A DNA stretch of 40,562 nucleotides from Synechococcaceae cyanobacterium (lineage in GTDB: Bacteria; Cyanobacteriota; Cyanobacteriia; PCC-6307; Cyanobiaceae): the NCBI GenBank assembly GCA_947458155.1, contig CANGZM010000003.1, positions 1 through 40,562 of the forward strand, in the 5' to 3' direction. Position numbers and translations under genes: made by a program. Of the stretch, positions 1 through 10,696 are shown piece by piece. Numbering within the stretch: the stretch's first letter is position 1; every line of letters starts with the position of its first letter. Under the pieces are notes generated by a model. It ran no database searches. It had not been told where the DNA came from and saw only the letters and a list, made by a program, of their open reading frames with translations.

Positions 1-1235
1 GCGTTGAGGCCAGCCACCAGCCCCTGGGCGGCGGCCTCTTCATAGCCCGTGGTGCCATTGAGCTGACCCGCCGTGAACAGGCCGCCGATGCGTTTGCTCT
101 CCAGGGTGGGCCAGAGTTGGGTGGCAGGCAGGTAGTCGTATTCGACGGCATAGGCCGGGCGCAACATCACGCAGTTCTCCAGCCCAGGCAGGGTGCGCAG
201 CAGGCTGAGTTGCAGCCGTTCGGGCAGGCCTGTGGAGAAGCCCTGCACGTAGATCTCGGGGGTGTCGCGGCCTTCGGGTTCCAGAAATATCTGGTGACTG
301 TCCTTATCGGCAAAGCGCACGATCTTGTCTTCAATTGAGGGGCAATAGCGCGGGCCCTTGCTGTCGATGAAGCCTCCGTAGATCGGGGTCAACTGCAAGT
401 TGTCCCGGATCAATTGATGGGTGGCTGCGGTGGTGCGGGTGATGTGGCAGCTCATGGGGGCGCCGCTGACCCAAGCACTGGGATCGAAGGAAAAGAAACG
501 GTGGTGGGCGTCGCTGGGTTGCTCCTCCAGTCGGTCCAGGTCCAGGCTGCGGCGATCGACCCGGGCAGGGGTTCCGGTCTTGAGACGATCGGTGACGAAG
601 CCCAACTGCCGCAAAGCTTCGGTCAGTCCTTCGGAGGCTTGTTCCCCGGCGCGGCCCGCCGGCATCGAACGGTCGCCCACCCAGATGCGGCCTCCCAGGA
701 AGGTGCCCGTGGTGAGGATCACGGCGCCGGCAGCGTAGGCGCTGCCGAAATAGGTGCGTACCCCCACAACGCTGGCGGCTGGTGCCCTGGAACCAGGGCT
801 GGCTGTTGTTGTTGGATCTCCCTCGACGACGAGCCCGGTGACCATCGCCTCCCGCAGGTGCAGGTTGGGCGTGTGTTGCAGCAGTTGCAGCATCTGGCGG
901 GCGTATTGCCGCTTGTCTGTCTGGGCCCGCAGGGCCCAGACAGCAGGGCCGCGGCTGGCGTTGAGCACCCGCTTTTGCAGGGCGGTGGCGTCGGCAAGGC
1001 GACCAATGACGCCACCAAGGGCATCTACCTCATGGACAAGCTGGCTTTTGGCCGGCCCCCCGACCGCTGGATTACAGGGCTGCCAGGCGATGCGGTCGAG
1101 GTTGAGGCTGAACAGGGCTGTACGCACCCCGAGTCGGGCAGCGGTGAGCGCCGCCTCGCAGCCGGCATGGCCACCACCGACCACGATCAAGTCGAAACTT
1201 TCGCTGGGGTCTGGCAGGGGACTGGTGGGATGCAT
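1..1235 (-). CDS. mnmG: MnmG (GidA), tRNA wobble-uridine modification FAD enzyme, 5' part only
   Basis: With MnmE, MnmG adds the carboxymethylaminomethyl group to carbon 5 of wobble uridine in certain tRNAs, using FAD and methylene-tetrahydrofolate in the cytosol. About 411 codons are visible, starting at ATG 1235; the gene runs off the left edge, so roughly the last third is missing. The FAD-binding glycine motif [10 protein letters not shown] lies at about residues 20-29, followed by the family signatures [10 protein letters not shown] and [11 protein letters not shown]. The visible part ends in the conserved stretch [14 protein letters not shown]. Reading stays open throughout with no break. 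It lies downstream of the GRRM operon on the same strand, 228 bp away, so it may have its own promoter. The identification is secure. Confidence 0.96.
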   Translation of the reverse strand, partial: MHPTSPLPDPSESFDLIVVGGGHAGCEAALTAARLGVRTALFSLNLDRIAWQPCNPAVGGPAKSQLVHEVDALGGVIGRLADATALQKRVLNASRGPAVWALRAQTDKRQYARQMLQLLQHTPNLHLREAMVTGLVVEGDPTTTASPGSRAPAASVVGVRTYFGSAYAAGAVILTTGTFLGGRIWVGDRSMPAGRAGEQASEGLTEALRQLGFVTDRLKTGTPARVDRRSLDLDRLEEQPSDAHHRFFSFDPSAWVSGAPMSCHITRTTAATHQLIRDNLQLTPIYGGFIDSKGPRYCPSIEDKIVRFADKDSHQIFLEPEGRDTPEIYVQGFSTGLPERLQLSLLRTLPGLENCVMLRPAYAVEYDYLPATQLWPTLESKRIGGLFTAGQLNGTTGYEEAAAQGLVAGLN

Positions 1236-1407
1236 CAACTCAGGCTAATGACAGAGACGATCGGCCCAGGGATTCCACCCAGGCGATCGACCCAGGTCAA
1301 GGTTTAAACCTTCACCTACTGGAGTGGCTTGGCCTGATGGACGAGCCAAATAGATTAACGCCGACGTTAAAGTGACATTGCCAGTTATCTGAAATTGATA
1401 CCACCAT

Positions 1408-1442
1408 TCCCAGACCCATCTCCCATCATCGGGGTTCTGGGA
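1408..1442. terminator. Stem-loop between the GRRM operon and mnmG
   Basis: An inverted repeat pairs TCCCAGA (1408-1414) with TCTGGGA (1436-1442). Three more C-G pairs extend it (1415-1417 with 1432-1434), with one bulged base. It sits just past the stop codon of the oxygenase gene (1464) on the minus strand. No T-run follows in that direction, so it is not a textbook intrinsic terminator; it could also protect the 3' end of the mRNA. Confidence 0.4.
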
Positions 1443-1463
1443 GCCGGTCAAGGCCGTAACGAA

Positions 1464-2096
1464 TCATGCAGCTTGCTGCAGTCGCTGTTTGTAGGCCTCC
1501 AGGGTGCCGGCGTTGATCCAGCCGGTGGCGATTGTTTTGCTGTGGTCATGGCTGATCTGACCGCGATGAATGTGGGAGAGGCCCGCCGGAAAGATGGCCA
1601 AGGTACCTTTTTCGGCGGGAAGGCAATACTGCTGCCAGAGAAATTCAGTGCCACCGCCAGGAACGGTGTCGCAGTAGAGAATCCAGGCCAGCACCCGTCG
1701 GATCGGTTCGGTGGCTTCGTCGCTGGTGTTCCAGTCGCAGTGCCAGGCAGCGAAGCCTTCCCCTGGCCCATAGTGCTGAAGATTGAACAAAGGGTTTACG
1801 AACAGGGACCGTTCCGGGCAACACTCAAGAAACTGGGGCCGCTCCGCCAGCCAGCGCCTCAGCCCCGCCGACACGCCCCTAATCACCACCTCAGAGAGGC
1901 CATGGGCTTCGGCATCTTGGCGGTCCAGCGCCACCAGGCTGATATCGGTTGACACCTTGGCCGGGGGATGGTCCCCTGGGCCCTCGCCGAAGGCCACGCC
2001 CCGCCGCTGCAGATCGCTGCGACGGGCATAAAAGCCAAGCACCGCATCGGCTAGGGCCAGGTAGCCCGGATCCTGGAAGGTGCCGATCAGCCGCAT
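1464..2096 (-). CDS. Fe(II)/2-oxoglutarate-dependent oxygenase coupled to the GRRM operon
   Basis: The 210-residue protein looks like a prolyl-4-hydroxylase-type 2OG-Fe(II) dioxygenase, which hydroxylates a C-H bond while decarboxylating 2-oxoglutarate. The iron-binding set is visible: H119 and D121 in WHCDW, and a distal histidine in HIHRG (H175 or H177). K187 in SKTIATGW is the likely 2-oxoglutarate anchor. GGGTEF and GTLAIFP are strands typical of the jelly-roll core. The ATG at 2096 lies inside the last codons of grrM (10-nt overlap), so translation is probably coupled. This context suggests the substrate is the GRRM precursor peptide or its crosslinked product. That is inference; the fold assignment is firm, and I recognise no precise subfamily. 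Confidence 0.85.
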   Translation of the reverse strand: MRLIGTFQDPGYLALADAVLGFYARRSDLQRRGVAFGEGPGDHPPAKVSTDISLVALDRQDAEAHGLSEVVIRGVSAGLRRWLAERPQFLECCPERSLFVNPLFNLQHYGPGEGFAAWHCDWNTSDEATEPIRRVLAWILYCDTVPGGGTEFLWQQYCLPAEKGTLAIFPAGLSHIHRGQISHDHSKTIATGWINAGTLEAYKQRLQQAA

Positions 2097-3307
2097 GGGC
2101 TAGAGGTGGGCCCAGGAGTGGCCACCGATGTCGCAACCCCGAGCGAACGCTCCAGTCCTGCCATCACCACATCGGCCACGGTTTTGACCCGATAGCGGCA
2201 GGCCTGGGTTTCGCTCGAGCGGAAGCTACCCGTTTCCCAGTACTTGTTGCTGCCAGCGCCACCGCCGCAAAGGCCGAAGTAGTCGCAACTAGATCGGCAC
2301 AGCTCAACCCCCGCGACCATATCGCGCTGCATGCGCTGAAACTTCTCGGTACTGATCACACTTTCGAGACTGTCGTTTCGCACATTGCCAAGCACAAAAT
2401 CACCGTATTCTTCGGTGGAAACTGCCAGCAGCTCGGGGTCAAAAGTGGAGAAATTACCCTGATGATCCACATTGACAATCACGAAAGCACGGTTCATATC
2501 AGTGTCTTTTAGCCGCTCTTCGCTGTAGATCAAACTGCAAGTGGTTTCAAACTCCCGCAGATTGAGAGCACCCGGTTCAGATGCCACCAGCTCCCAGAAT
2601 TCGTCGAGAAAACGTTTATAACGAGCTTCACTATCAGGGCGGTCCAAACTGGATTGGCGGTTAACCCCTTCGGTTTCCTCCATGTTGAAGCCCACTTCGC
2701 GGATGCCGTGATCGACGAAAAACCGAAAGATGGCTTCGGCATGATCCAGGGATTCGTCCGTCAAGACGGATATAACATGGAAGGGCAGGTTCTCCTGCTG
2801 TAAGTATTGAATACCCCGCAGGGTGGCTGCGTGACTTCCCAGGCCGCTGCGGGTGCGGCGGTGGGCATCATGGAGGAAGGCGGGGCCATCCAGGCTGACG
2901 CCGACGGTGATTTCGTTGCGGCGAAAACACTCACACCACTTAGAGTCAATAAGAATGCCATTGGTCTGGATCGACTGGTCGATACTCAGGCCTGGGGTAT
3001 GGCGTTCCACCGCAGAACGGATTCGAGTGGTGGCGGCGTCGTAAAAATCTGGGGGCACCGCCAGGGGTTCGCCCGCATGCCACAGCAGGGTGAAATCCCG
3101 GCCGATAAACGGGCTGGTGAGCACATTATCCAGAATCGGATCCAGGAGCTCAAGGTCGAGGCGACTGCGGTTATTCCGGTCGGGCAGATAGCAGTAATCG
3201 CAGTCGAGATTGCAATAAGGGGTTGGTTGGATGACCAACAGGGCCAAGGGTCCGAACGGGTTGGGTTCGGACCCGGAAGCCTGTGGAAGGTGGAGCTTGC
3301 TGCTCAC
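2087..3307 (-). CDS. grrM: GrrM, radical SAM/SPASM peptide maturase of the GRRM system
   Basis: Radical SAM enzyme that modifies the glycine-rich repeat precursor encoded just upstream. The SAM-cluster motif CNLDCDYC is present (C33, C37, C40 counting from a possible TTG at 3310). The C-terminal SPASM region carries C338, C342, C348 and C371, with C258 further upstream, for auxiliary Fe-S clusters. Internal motifs WHAGEPL, QTNGIL and VSLDGP are typical of peptide-maturing SPASM enzymes. I prefer the GTG at 3307 because it overlaps the grrA stop codon as GTGA, a common coupling arrangement; TTG 3310 would add one residue. Relatives that act on aromatic-X-X motifs join the aromatic ring to the beta-carbon of the third residue, making a three-residue cyclophane. 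The same chemistry is expected here. About 406 aa, normal length. Confidence 0.92.
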   Translation of the reverse strand: MSSKLHLPQASGSEPNPFGPLALLVIQPTPYCNLDCDYCYLPDRNNRSRLDLELLDPILDNVLTSPFIGRDFTLLWHAGEPLAVPPDFYDAATTRIRSAVERHTPGLSIDQSIQTNGILIDSKWCECFRRNEITVGVSLDGPAFLHDAHRRTRSGLGSHAATLRGIQYLQQENLPFHVISVLTDESLDHAEAIFRFFVDHGIREVGFNMEETEGVNRQSSLDRPDSEARYKRFLDEFWELVASEPGALNLREFETTCSLIYSEERLKDTDMNRAFVIVNVDHQGNFSTFDPELLAVSTEEYGDFVLGNVRNDSLESVISTEKFQRMQRDMVAGVELCRSSCDYFGLCGGGAGSNKYWETGSFRSSETQACRYRVKTVADVVMAGLERSLGVATSVATPGPTSSPCG

Positions 3308-3732
3308 CAATTACGGAAGCCCCCGCCACCGTTGCGCCAGGCACTGCCGCCCCCCCCATTCCTCCAGGCGGCCCCGCCATTGCGCCAACCGCCACCGCCA
3401 TTGAGGAAACCGGGCCGACCGTAATAGGGGTGACCATTGACAAAGGCCCTACGGCCATTGCCATTGCCCCAGGCAACCGCAGTCAGCATCTCCTCAGCGG
3501 GGCGATCGCCAGCGGCCAAGTCTTGCTCTTGGGAGCGGATCACCGCCGCAAGCCTTTGCAGCCGCGCTTCCACCGACGTCAGAGGCTGTGCGGCCCGTTC
3601 GATTTCAGTCGTTGCCTCAAGGGGCACGGCCGGATCAGGGGCCGGATTCAGGGCAGCCTTGGATGCTGGCAAGCCTAGGGCCGGCAGCGCCAACAAAAAG
3701 CCGAGCAGGCCGGAGCGGGAGGGAAGGGTCAT
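3304..3732 (-). CDS. grrA: GrrA-type glycine-rich RiPP precursor with seven aromatic-X-Asn motifs
   Basis: Precursor of 142 residues. Residues 1-26 resemble a Sec signal peptide: Arg6, then a Leu-rich core, then Ala-X-Ala-like SKAAL. Residues 40-72 form an amphipathic, charged leader-like segment. The C-terminal core (residues 88-142) is glycine-rich and holds W88-G-N90, F97-V-N99, F109-L-N111, W116-R-N118, W123-R-N125, W132-R-N134 and F139-R-N141, with a final W142. Aromatic-X-Asn is the expected crosslink site for cyclophane-forming radical SAM enzymes, so up to seven rings could form; this is inferred from family knowledge. ATG 3732 lies 4 nt after the grrP stop, and the TGA overlaps the grrM start. 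The number of rings actually formed and the product's role are unknown. Confidence 0.9.
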   Translation of the reverse strand: MTLPSRSGLLGFLLALPALGLPASKAALNPAPDPAVPLEATTEIERAAQPLTSVEARLQRLAAVIRSQEQDLAAGDRPAEEMLTAVAWGNGNGRRAFVNGHPYYGRPGFLNGGGGWRNGGAAWRNGGGGSAWRNGGGGFRNW

Positions 3733-3736
3733 GGCT

Positions 3737-4774
3737 CTAGCGAGGGGCGGAGGGGGATTGGGGATTCGGCTGCGCCGCCGGGGCCATCCTTACGGGGGCT
3801 CCCACCCGCTCCACAGAGAACAGTACCGACTCAAAGAAGCTGCGGATGAGTTCCGGGGGCAGCTGCAGGATGCCGCTGGGACCGAACCAGCGATTCACCG
3901 TGGCCGCAGCCGCGGGTTCCCCATCTAGATAGCCCTGCAGCAATCCCGCCACAGCCAGGTTGGCCAGATTGCGGAAGGTGGAATTGTTCTCGGGAAGGAT
4001 GCAACCCACCCCATAGCGGCCAAAAGGCTCCCGGGGGACCAGGTCGAGCGTGGTGCCCTTGGGCAAGCCGGCCGTAAAGGCCGTCAAAGTGCCAGCCAGG
4101 GTGAGGGAGTCTCCCGCCACCGCATCAAGGCGGCCGGCCAGCAGGGAGCGCACACCGCTCTGCAGGTCGTTCAGGGGAACCAGGTTGGCCTTCGGTTGCA
4201 GATCCTTGATCCGCGCTTCGCCGAGGCTGCCGCTCAGCACACCAATTCGTTTCCCGATCAATCCCTCCGGACTGCCGTTGAGTGAAGCGTTGCGTGTCAG
4301 CAACCTGATACCGGAAAGGCTGTAAGGCAGGGTGTAGTCCGCGTACATTTCCCTCTCCCAGGTGAACTGCACCCCACAGGCCAGGTCCACTTCCCCTTGA
4401 CTCACCAGCTTGAACAAGGCGTCGGGGCTGTCGACGCGGCGGAAATCAACGCGGATGGGTTTGTTGAGATACCGGGCCAGCTCAGCGGCGATGCGGGTCG
4501 CCACATCCAGGGAGACACCGACGAGTTGACCGTTGGCATCCACGTAGGAGCCCGGGATCAGGTCGGTGCGACCGCCCAGGGTGAGCACGCCGGTGCGGGC
4601 CACCCGCTCCACCACGGTTTCAGCATGGGCGGGGCTGGGCGCTCCCAGGCCGGTGAACAAGGCGAGAAGGGAGATGAGGGTTCCTCCCGCCAGGGCGAGA
4701 GGCCGTCGCTGCGGATGGGGCAACGCATCAGAGCAAGACCTATCGATGATGCTCAACCGCGGTGACGCCGCCAT
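3737..4774 (-). CDS. grrP: GrrP, orphan periplasmic substrate-binding-like protein of the GRRM system
   Basis: A type-3 solute-binding protein fold, like those of polar amino acid ABC importers. After an Arg-Arg-containing N-terminus and hydrophobic stretch, a signal peptidase site fits after PSPAHA. The mature part has GVLTLGGRTD, GVSLDVATRIAAELA and DFRRVDSPDALFKLVSQGEVDLACG, the usual binding-lobe features. No permease or ATPase gene is adjacent, as expected for the orphan GrrP protein of GRRM loci. I use ATG 4774 (345 aa); an in-frame TTG at 4798 would add eight residues. The stop lies 4 nt before grrA, so the two are co-transcribed. It may bind the secreted peptide or a small ligand outside the membrane, but its true role is unknown. 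Confidence 0.85.
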   Translation of the reverse strand: MAASPRLSIIDRSCSDALPHPQRRPLALAGGTLISLLALFTGLGAPSPAHAETVVERVARTGVLTLGGRTDLIPGSYVDANGQLVGVSLDVATRIAAELARYLNKPIRVDFRRVDSPDALFKLVSQGEVDLACGVQFTWEREMYADYTLPYSLSGIRLLTRNASLNGSPEGLIGKRIGVLSGSLGEARIKDLQPKANLVPLNDLQSGVRSLLAGRLDAVAGDSLTLAGTLTAFTAGLPKGTTLDLVPREPFGRYGVGCILPENNSTFRNLANLAVAGLLQGYLDGEPAAAATVNRWFGPSGILQLPPELIRSFFESVLFSVERVGAPVRMAPAAQPNPQSPSAPR

Positions 4775-4798
4775 GGTGCAAAGGACAGTCGTTGCCAA

Positions 4799-5016
4799 TT
4801 CTTCATGCAGCCGATGGGAATAATCCCCTCAGTCCCAGGCAATGGCCAGCAGTCCATGGGTGGCTGGTTTGCGCTCAAAAAAGAGTCAGCGCGGTCGCCA
4901 GGCCAAGGGAGTCCCCCAACCCGACCATGGTCGTTGGGTGAGGGGGCCAGGATGACATCGAGCCATCTTCACCGTCAGCGGGCAAACTGCATGGAGCGAC
5001 CTCCAGGAGAGGACCC
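4799..5016. promoter_or_regulatory. Divergent intergenic region with an imperfect palindrome
   Basis: This 218-bp gap separates the minus-strand GRRM operon from the plus-strand 84-residue gene, so it should carry both promoters. An imperfect palindrome at 4915-4938 pairs CCCAAC with GTTGGG around the inner palindrome GACCATGGTC (4923-4932), with two unpaired bases on one side. It could be an operator or a structured leader. I cannot place a convincing -35/-10 pair for either direction. Confidence 0.35.
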
Positions 5017-5271
5017 ATGGCCATCGATTTCAATGATCCCGAACTTGAGTTCGCCGATCTGGTGACGGCCTACCAGAGCTGGGTGATGGCCGTTATCAAC
5101 GATGAGAAACTCGGCGGAGAACCCCTGCTGACCGAGGACATCGCCGACGATGCCCTCAATGCCATGCGCTTTTTGCCCGATGTGGTCACCAGTGCCATCG
5201 AGACCACCCTGGCGCGGGTTTACGACGTTGATCCGGAGGAACTGGCTTCCCTGCTGTATCCAGACGACTGA
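5017..5271 (+). CDS. Small acidic protein of unknown function
   Basis: 84 residues, acidic and predicted mostly helical, without signal peptide or membrane segment. A good ribosome-binding site (AGGAGAGG) precedes ATG 5017 at normal distance, which supports a real gene. The sequence has an Asp/Glu-rich start, an ELEFADLVTAYQSWV helix and a conserved-looking end around VYDVDPEELASLL. I do not recognise a named domain; it resembles the short conserved hypothetical proteins of picocyanobacteria. It is divergent from the GRRM operon and has a strong hairpin downstream. I see nothing linking it to peptide maturation apart from proximity. Confidence 0.75.
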   Translation: MAIDFNDPELEFADLVTAYQSWVMAVINDEKLGGEPLLTEDIADDALNAMRFLPDVVTSAIETTLARVYDVDPEELASLLYPDD

Positions 5272-5351
5272 GCGTCCCTGACTTACTTCAAGGCCACGGT
5301 CCGGTCCAGCGGCACTGCGCCTTGGGTGCCGCGCTGTGATCAGTCTCTGTA

Positions 5352-5388
5352 GGCCCATGGGCTTCGCCAGGGAAGAAGCCCATGGGCC
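5352..5388. terminator. Perfect 14-bp inverted repeat between convergent genes
   Basis: The arms at 5352-5365 and 5375-5388 are perfectly complementary over 14 bp, with a 9-nt loop. It lies between the end of the 84-residue gene (5271, plus) and the end of the VIT-family gene (5456, minus). That is the right place for a bidirectional terminator. No T-run follows on either strand, so termination would not be classically intrinsic. Confidence 0.6.
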
Positions 5389-5455
5389 CGGCGAATCGGC
5401 GCGATGGCTGGCGAGGGATCAGTGTCGGCAAGACGATTGCTGCAGCTTTTGGCCC

Positions 5456-6190
5456 TCAAACCACGGCCCCAAACAAGTGACCCACTAGGGCCGTCAACCC
5501 CATGGCCAGGGCCCCCCAAAAGAGCATGCGCAGGGCACTGCGACGCCTGGATGATCCGCCGGCATGGGCGGAAAGGGCCCCCAGGACCACCAAGGCCACC
5601 AGGGCGGCAGCAGTAGTTACTTCGGTGATGCGATTGGCGGGGCTGAACACGATCGTGATCAAGGGGAGCAGCGCCCCAATCAAAAAACTGGCGGCGGAGG
5701 CCGCGGCAGCTTGAATCGGCCGGGCCCGCAAAATTTCACTCAAACCCAGTTCATCGCGGGCGTGGGCTGCCAAGGCGTCGTGCTGGCTCAATCGTTCGGC
5801 CACCCGCCGGGCCAACTCAGGATCCAGACCCCGGGAGATGTAGATGCTCGTCAGTTCGGCGAGTTCGCCAGCGGGGTCTAGCCGCAGTTCCAGTCGCTCT
5901 TTAGCCAGATCAGCCTTTTCGGTATCGGCCTGGGATTGCACCGAAACGAACTCTCCTGCAGCCATCGAGGCGGCGCCTGCGACGGTAGCTGCCAGTCCGG
6001 AGAGCAGGATCTGGCTGCGGGGGGCACCTGAGGCGGAGATTCCCACCACCAGGCTGGCGACGGAGATGGCCCCGTCATTAGCCCCCAGAACCACTGCCCT
6101 TAACCAACCGACCCGGCTTGCATTGTGCTTTTCACCATGGCCAGACCGCGATCCAATGGCGCTCATCAAGGTCCAAGGCGAAAGGACCAT
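5456..6190 (-). CDS. VIT1/CCC1 family divalent metal (Fe/Mn) transporter
   Basis: Membrane protein of 244 residues from the VIT family, which moves Fe2+ or Mn2+ out of the cytosol in yeast, plants and bacteria. The first membrane helix carries the family signature GANDGAISVASLVVG. The second contains AGEFVSVQSQADTEKADL, leading into the long charged cytoplasmic helices that bind metal. Three more hydrophobic segments follow (about residues 160-180, 190-212 and 220-243), giving the expected five. ATG 6190 is used; ATG 6166 is a possible shorter start. In a photosynthetic cell with heavy iron demand, a role in metal storage or detoxification is plausible. Which metal it carries cannot be read from the sequence. 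Confidence 0.88.
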   Translation of the reverse strand: MVLSPWTLMSAIGSRSGHGEKHNASRVGWLRAVVLGANDGAISVASLVVGISASGAPRSQILLSGLAATVAGAASMAAGEFVSVQSQADTEKADLAKERLELRLDPAGELAELTSIYISRGLDPELARRVAERLSQHDALAAHARDELGLSEILRARPIQAAAASAASFLIGALLPLITIVFSPANRITEVTTAAALVALVVLGALSAHAGGSSRRRSALRMLFWGALAMGLTALVGHLFGAVV

Positions 6191-6272
6191 CCCAGAATCG
6201 TTGAAACCATGATTAAAGACAAATTTCGCTGATTCATTTGACCGTCAATGGGCCGGTTGCCAAGCGGTCGCG

Positions 6273-6953
6273 GTGGCTTTGCAGCGGGCGGCTCCGCGTG
6301 ACCAGGATGGGCATCTTGGCCCCCAGCCCTTGCAGTCACCTGGATCCCCGCTTGATGTTGTCTCCCCCCCCTTGGTGCTGGTCCATGGCCTCTGGGACAC
6401 GCCTGACCTCTTCAACACCCTCAAGCGCACCCTGGCCGGCCGCCGCGGCACCCCCTTCACTCCCCATCTGCCCCATGGCTTGGGTGTGGTGCCCCTGGAT
6501 GAGCTGGCAATCCAACTCAATCAAGCAATTGAGACCGCGTTTGGGCCCGATCAGATCCTGGATGTGATGGGCTTCTCGATGGGGGGGCTGATCAGCCGCA
6601 CCTGGATCCAATTGCAGGGGGGCCACCAGCGGGTGAGGCGCTTCACCAGTGTGGCCAGCCCCCAGCAAGGCACCCTGGCGGCTCAGGTATGGCCCCGCTG
6701 GCCCCTGGCCTCGGTGGCCGACATGAAGCTGGGGAGCGACTTGTTGCGTCGATTGAATGGGGATCCGGGCCCCCTGGCGGCCATCGATTGCTGCAGCATT
6801 TATTGCGTGGCCGATGTGATGGTCGTGCCCGGCTGGACCGCCGTCTTGCCCGTCGGCCGTCGACTGGCCTTCCCGCTCCACCTGGCCCACCACGAGTTAA
6901 TGGCCCGGCCGGAGGCGGTTGAATTGGTCGCCAGCGAACTGCTGCGCCCCTGA
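6273..6953 (+). CDS. Alpha/beta hydrolase, lipase-like
   Basis: 226 residues from GTG 6273. The alpha/beta hydrolase fold shows as VLVHGLWDTP (oxyanion region, residues 35-44) and the nucleophile elbow GFSMGG with S102. A likely acid is D181 (VADVMVVP) and a likely base histidine lies in LAHHELM (H206 or H207). This spacing and the SVASPQQGT strand recall triacylglycerol lipase/PGAP1-like hydrolases common in cyanobacteria. No signal peptide is evident. The first ~30 residues are low in predicted structure and the start is uncertain, since no ATG or clear ribosome-binding site precedes the hydrolase core. The substrate is unknown. Confidence 0.82.
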   Translation: MALQRAAPRDQDGHLGPQPLQSPGSPLDVVSPPLVLVHGLWDTPDLFNTLKRTLAGRRGTPFTPHLPHGLGVVPLDELAIQLNQAIETAFGPDQILDVMGFSMGGLISRTWIQLQGGHQRVRRFTSVASPQQGTLAAQVWPRWPLASVADMKLGSDLLRRLNGDPGPLAAIDCCSIYCVADVMVVPGWTAVLPVGRRLAFPLHLAHHELMARPEAVELVASELLRP

Positions 6954-7033
6954 CCTTCCGCTCGGCTTCAGGTTTCAGGACTGGGTGCGGTCCAAGGGGC
7001 GCGTCATCATGGCTCGCTGAAGTTCAGTGAGGT

Positions 7034-8388
<1,355 letters not shown>

Positions 8389-8430
8389 GACCTAAGTAAG
8401 GTCCCGGGGTTGTTCCAGGGATTCAATCAA

Positions 8431-8454
8431 AAAGCCGGCCTACCGGCCGGCTTT
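8431..8454. terminator. Bidirectional hairpin terminator between PSRP-3 and atpC
   Basis: A perfect 10-bp stem (AAAGCCGGCC at 8431-8440 with GGCCGGCTTT at 8445-8454) closes on a TACC loop. The A/T ends give short T-runs on both strands. It lies 43 bp past the PSRP-3 stop and 58 bp past the atpC stop, so it probably ends transcription from both sides. Confidence 0.8.
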
Positions 8455-8511
8455 AATGAGACTCAACCAAACAGCTTAGTAAAGCTTGGCTTGGTTGATG
8501 ATTTTTTTCGC

Positions 8512-8919
8512 TCAAATTGCCTTGGTGGCAGCTACCCGGACACGGGCCTGAGAGAGAGTTTGCAGGGCTTTTACCTTGGCGATGCTGGTCGGCTGGTTTT
8601 CCAATGCCGCTGCGGCTTGGATCGCCGCTTCGAGCTCCTTTTCGGCCTTGGCGGAGTCGATGTCACGGGCCAATTCGGCGCCATTAACAAGCACCGTGAC
8701 TTCATTGGCATCAACTTCGGCAAAGCCACCCATCAGGGCAATGGACTGCCATGCATTGCCCTCACGAATCCGCAAAACCCCATCGTCTAAAGCGGTGAGC
8801 ATGGAAACATGGCCGGTGAGGATGCCCATCTGACCACTAGTGCTTGGAAGGATCACTTCATCGGCGACACCATCAAACACACTTTTGTCAGGAGAAAGAA
8901 CCCTTAAGTTGAAAGTCAT
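8512..8919 (-). CDS. atpC: ATP synthase F1 epsilon subunit
   Basis: 135-residue epsilon subunit of the thylakoid ATP synthase. It sits on the central stalk and restrains wasteful ATP hydrolysis. The N-terminal beta-sandwich (MTFNLRVLSPDKSVFDG, ILPSTSGQMGILTGH) and the C-terminal two-helix domain (about residues 88-135, rich in Ala, Glu and Lys) are both present. ATG 8919 follows the atpD stop by 2 nt. Upstream in-frame TTG 8925 overlaps atpD and is less likely. The beta-epsilon pair apart from the main atp cluster is the usual cyanobacterial arrangement. Confidence 0.96.
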   Translation of the reverse strand: MTFNLRVLSPDKSVFDGVADEVILPSTSGQMGILTGHVSMLTALDDGVLRIREGNAWQSIALMGGFAEVDANEVTVLVNGAELARDIDSAKAEKELEAAIQAAAALENQPTSIAKVKALQTLSQARVRVAATKAI

Positions 8920-8921
8920 GA

Positions 8922-10696
<1,775 letters not shown>

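Noticed and set aside
1299..1312. 14-bp palindrome AAGGTTTAAACCTT upstream of mnmG
   Set aside because: Perfect but without flanking support or a partner site; could be chance.
3310..3400. Minisatellite in the glycine-rich region
   Set aside because: Unit lengths and bases vary; the regularity is at protein level (aromatic-X-Asn separated by Gly), as expected for the precursor core.
2807..3424. Long plus-strand open frame across the grr genes
   Set aside because: It is opposite grrM/grrA, which have clear family motifs; the plus frame shows none and ends in Pro-rich translation of the Gly-repeat antisense.
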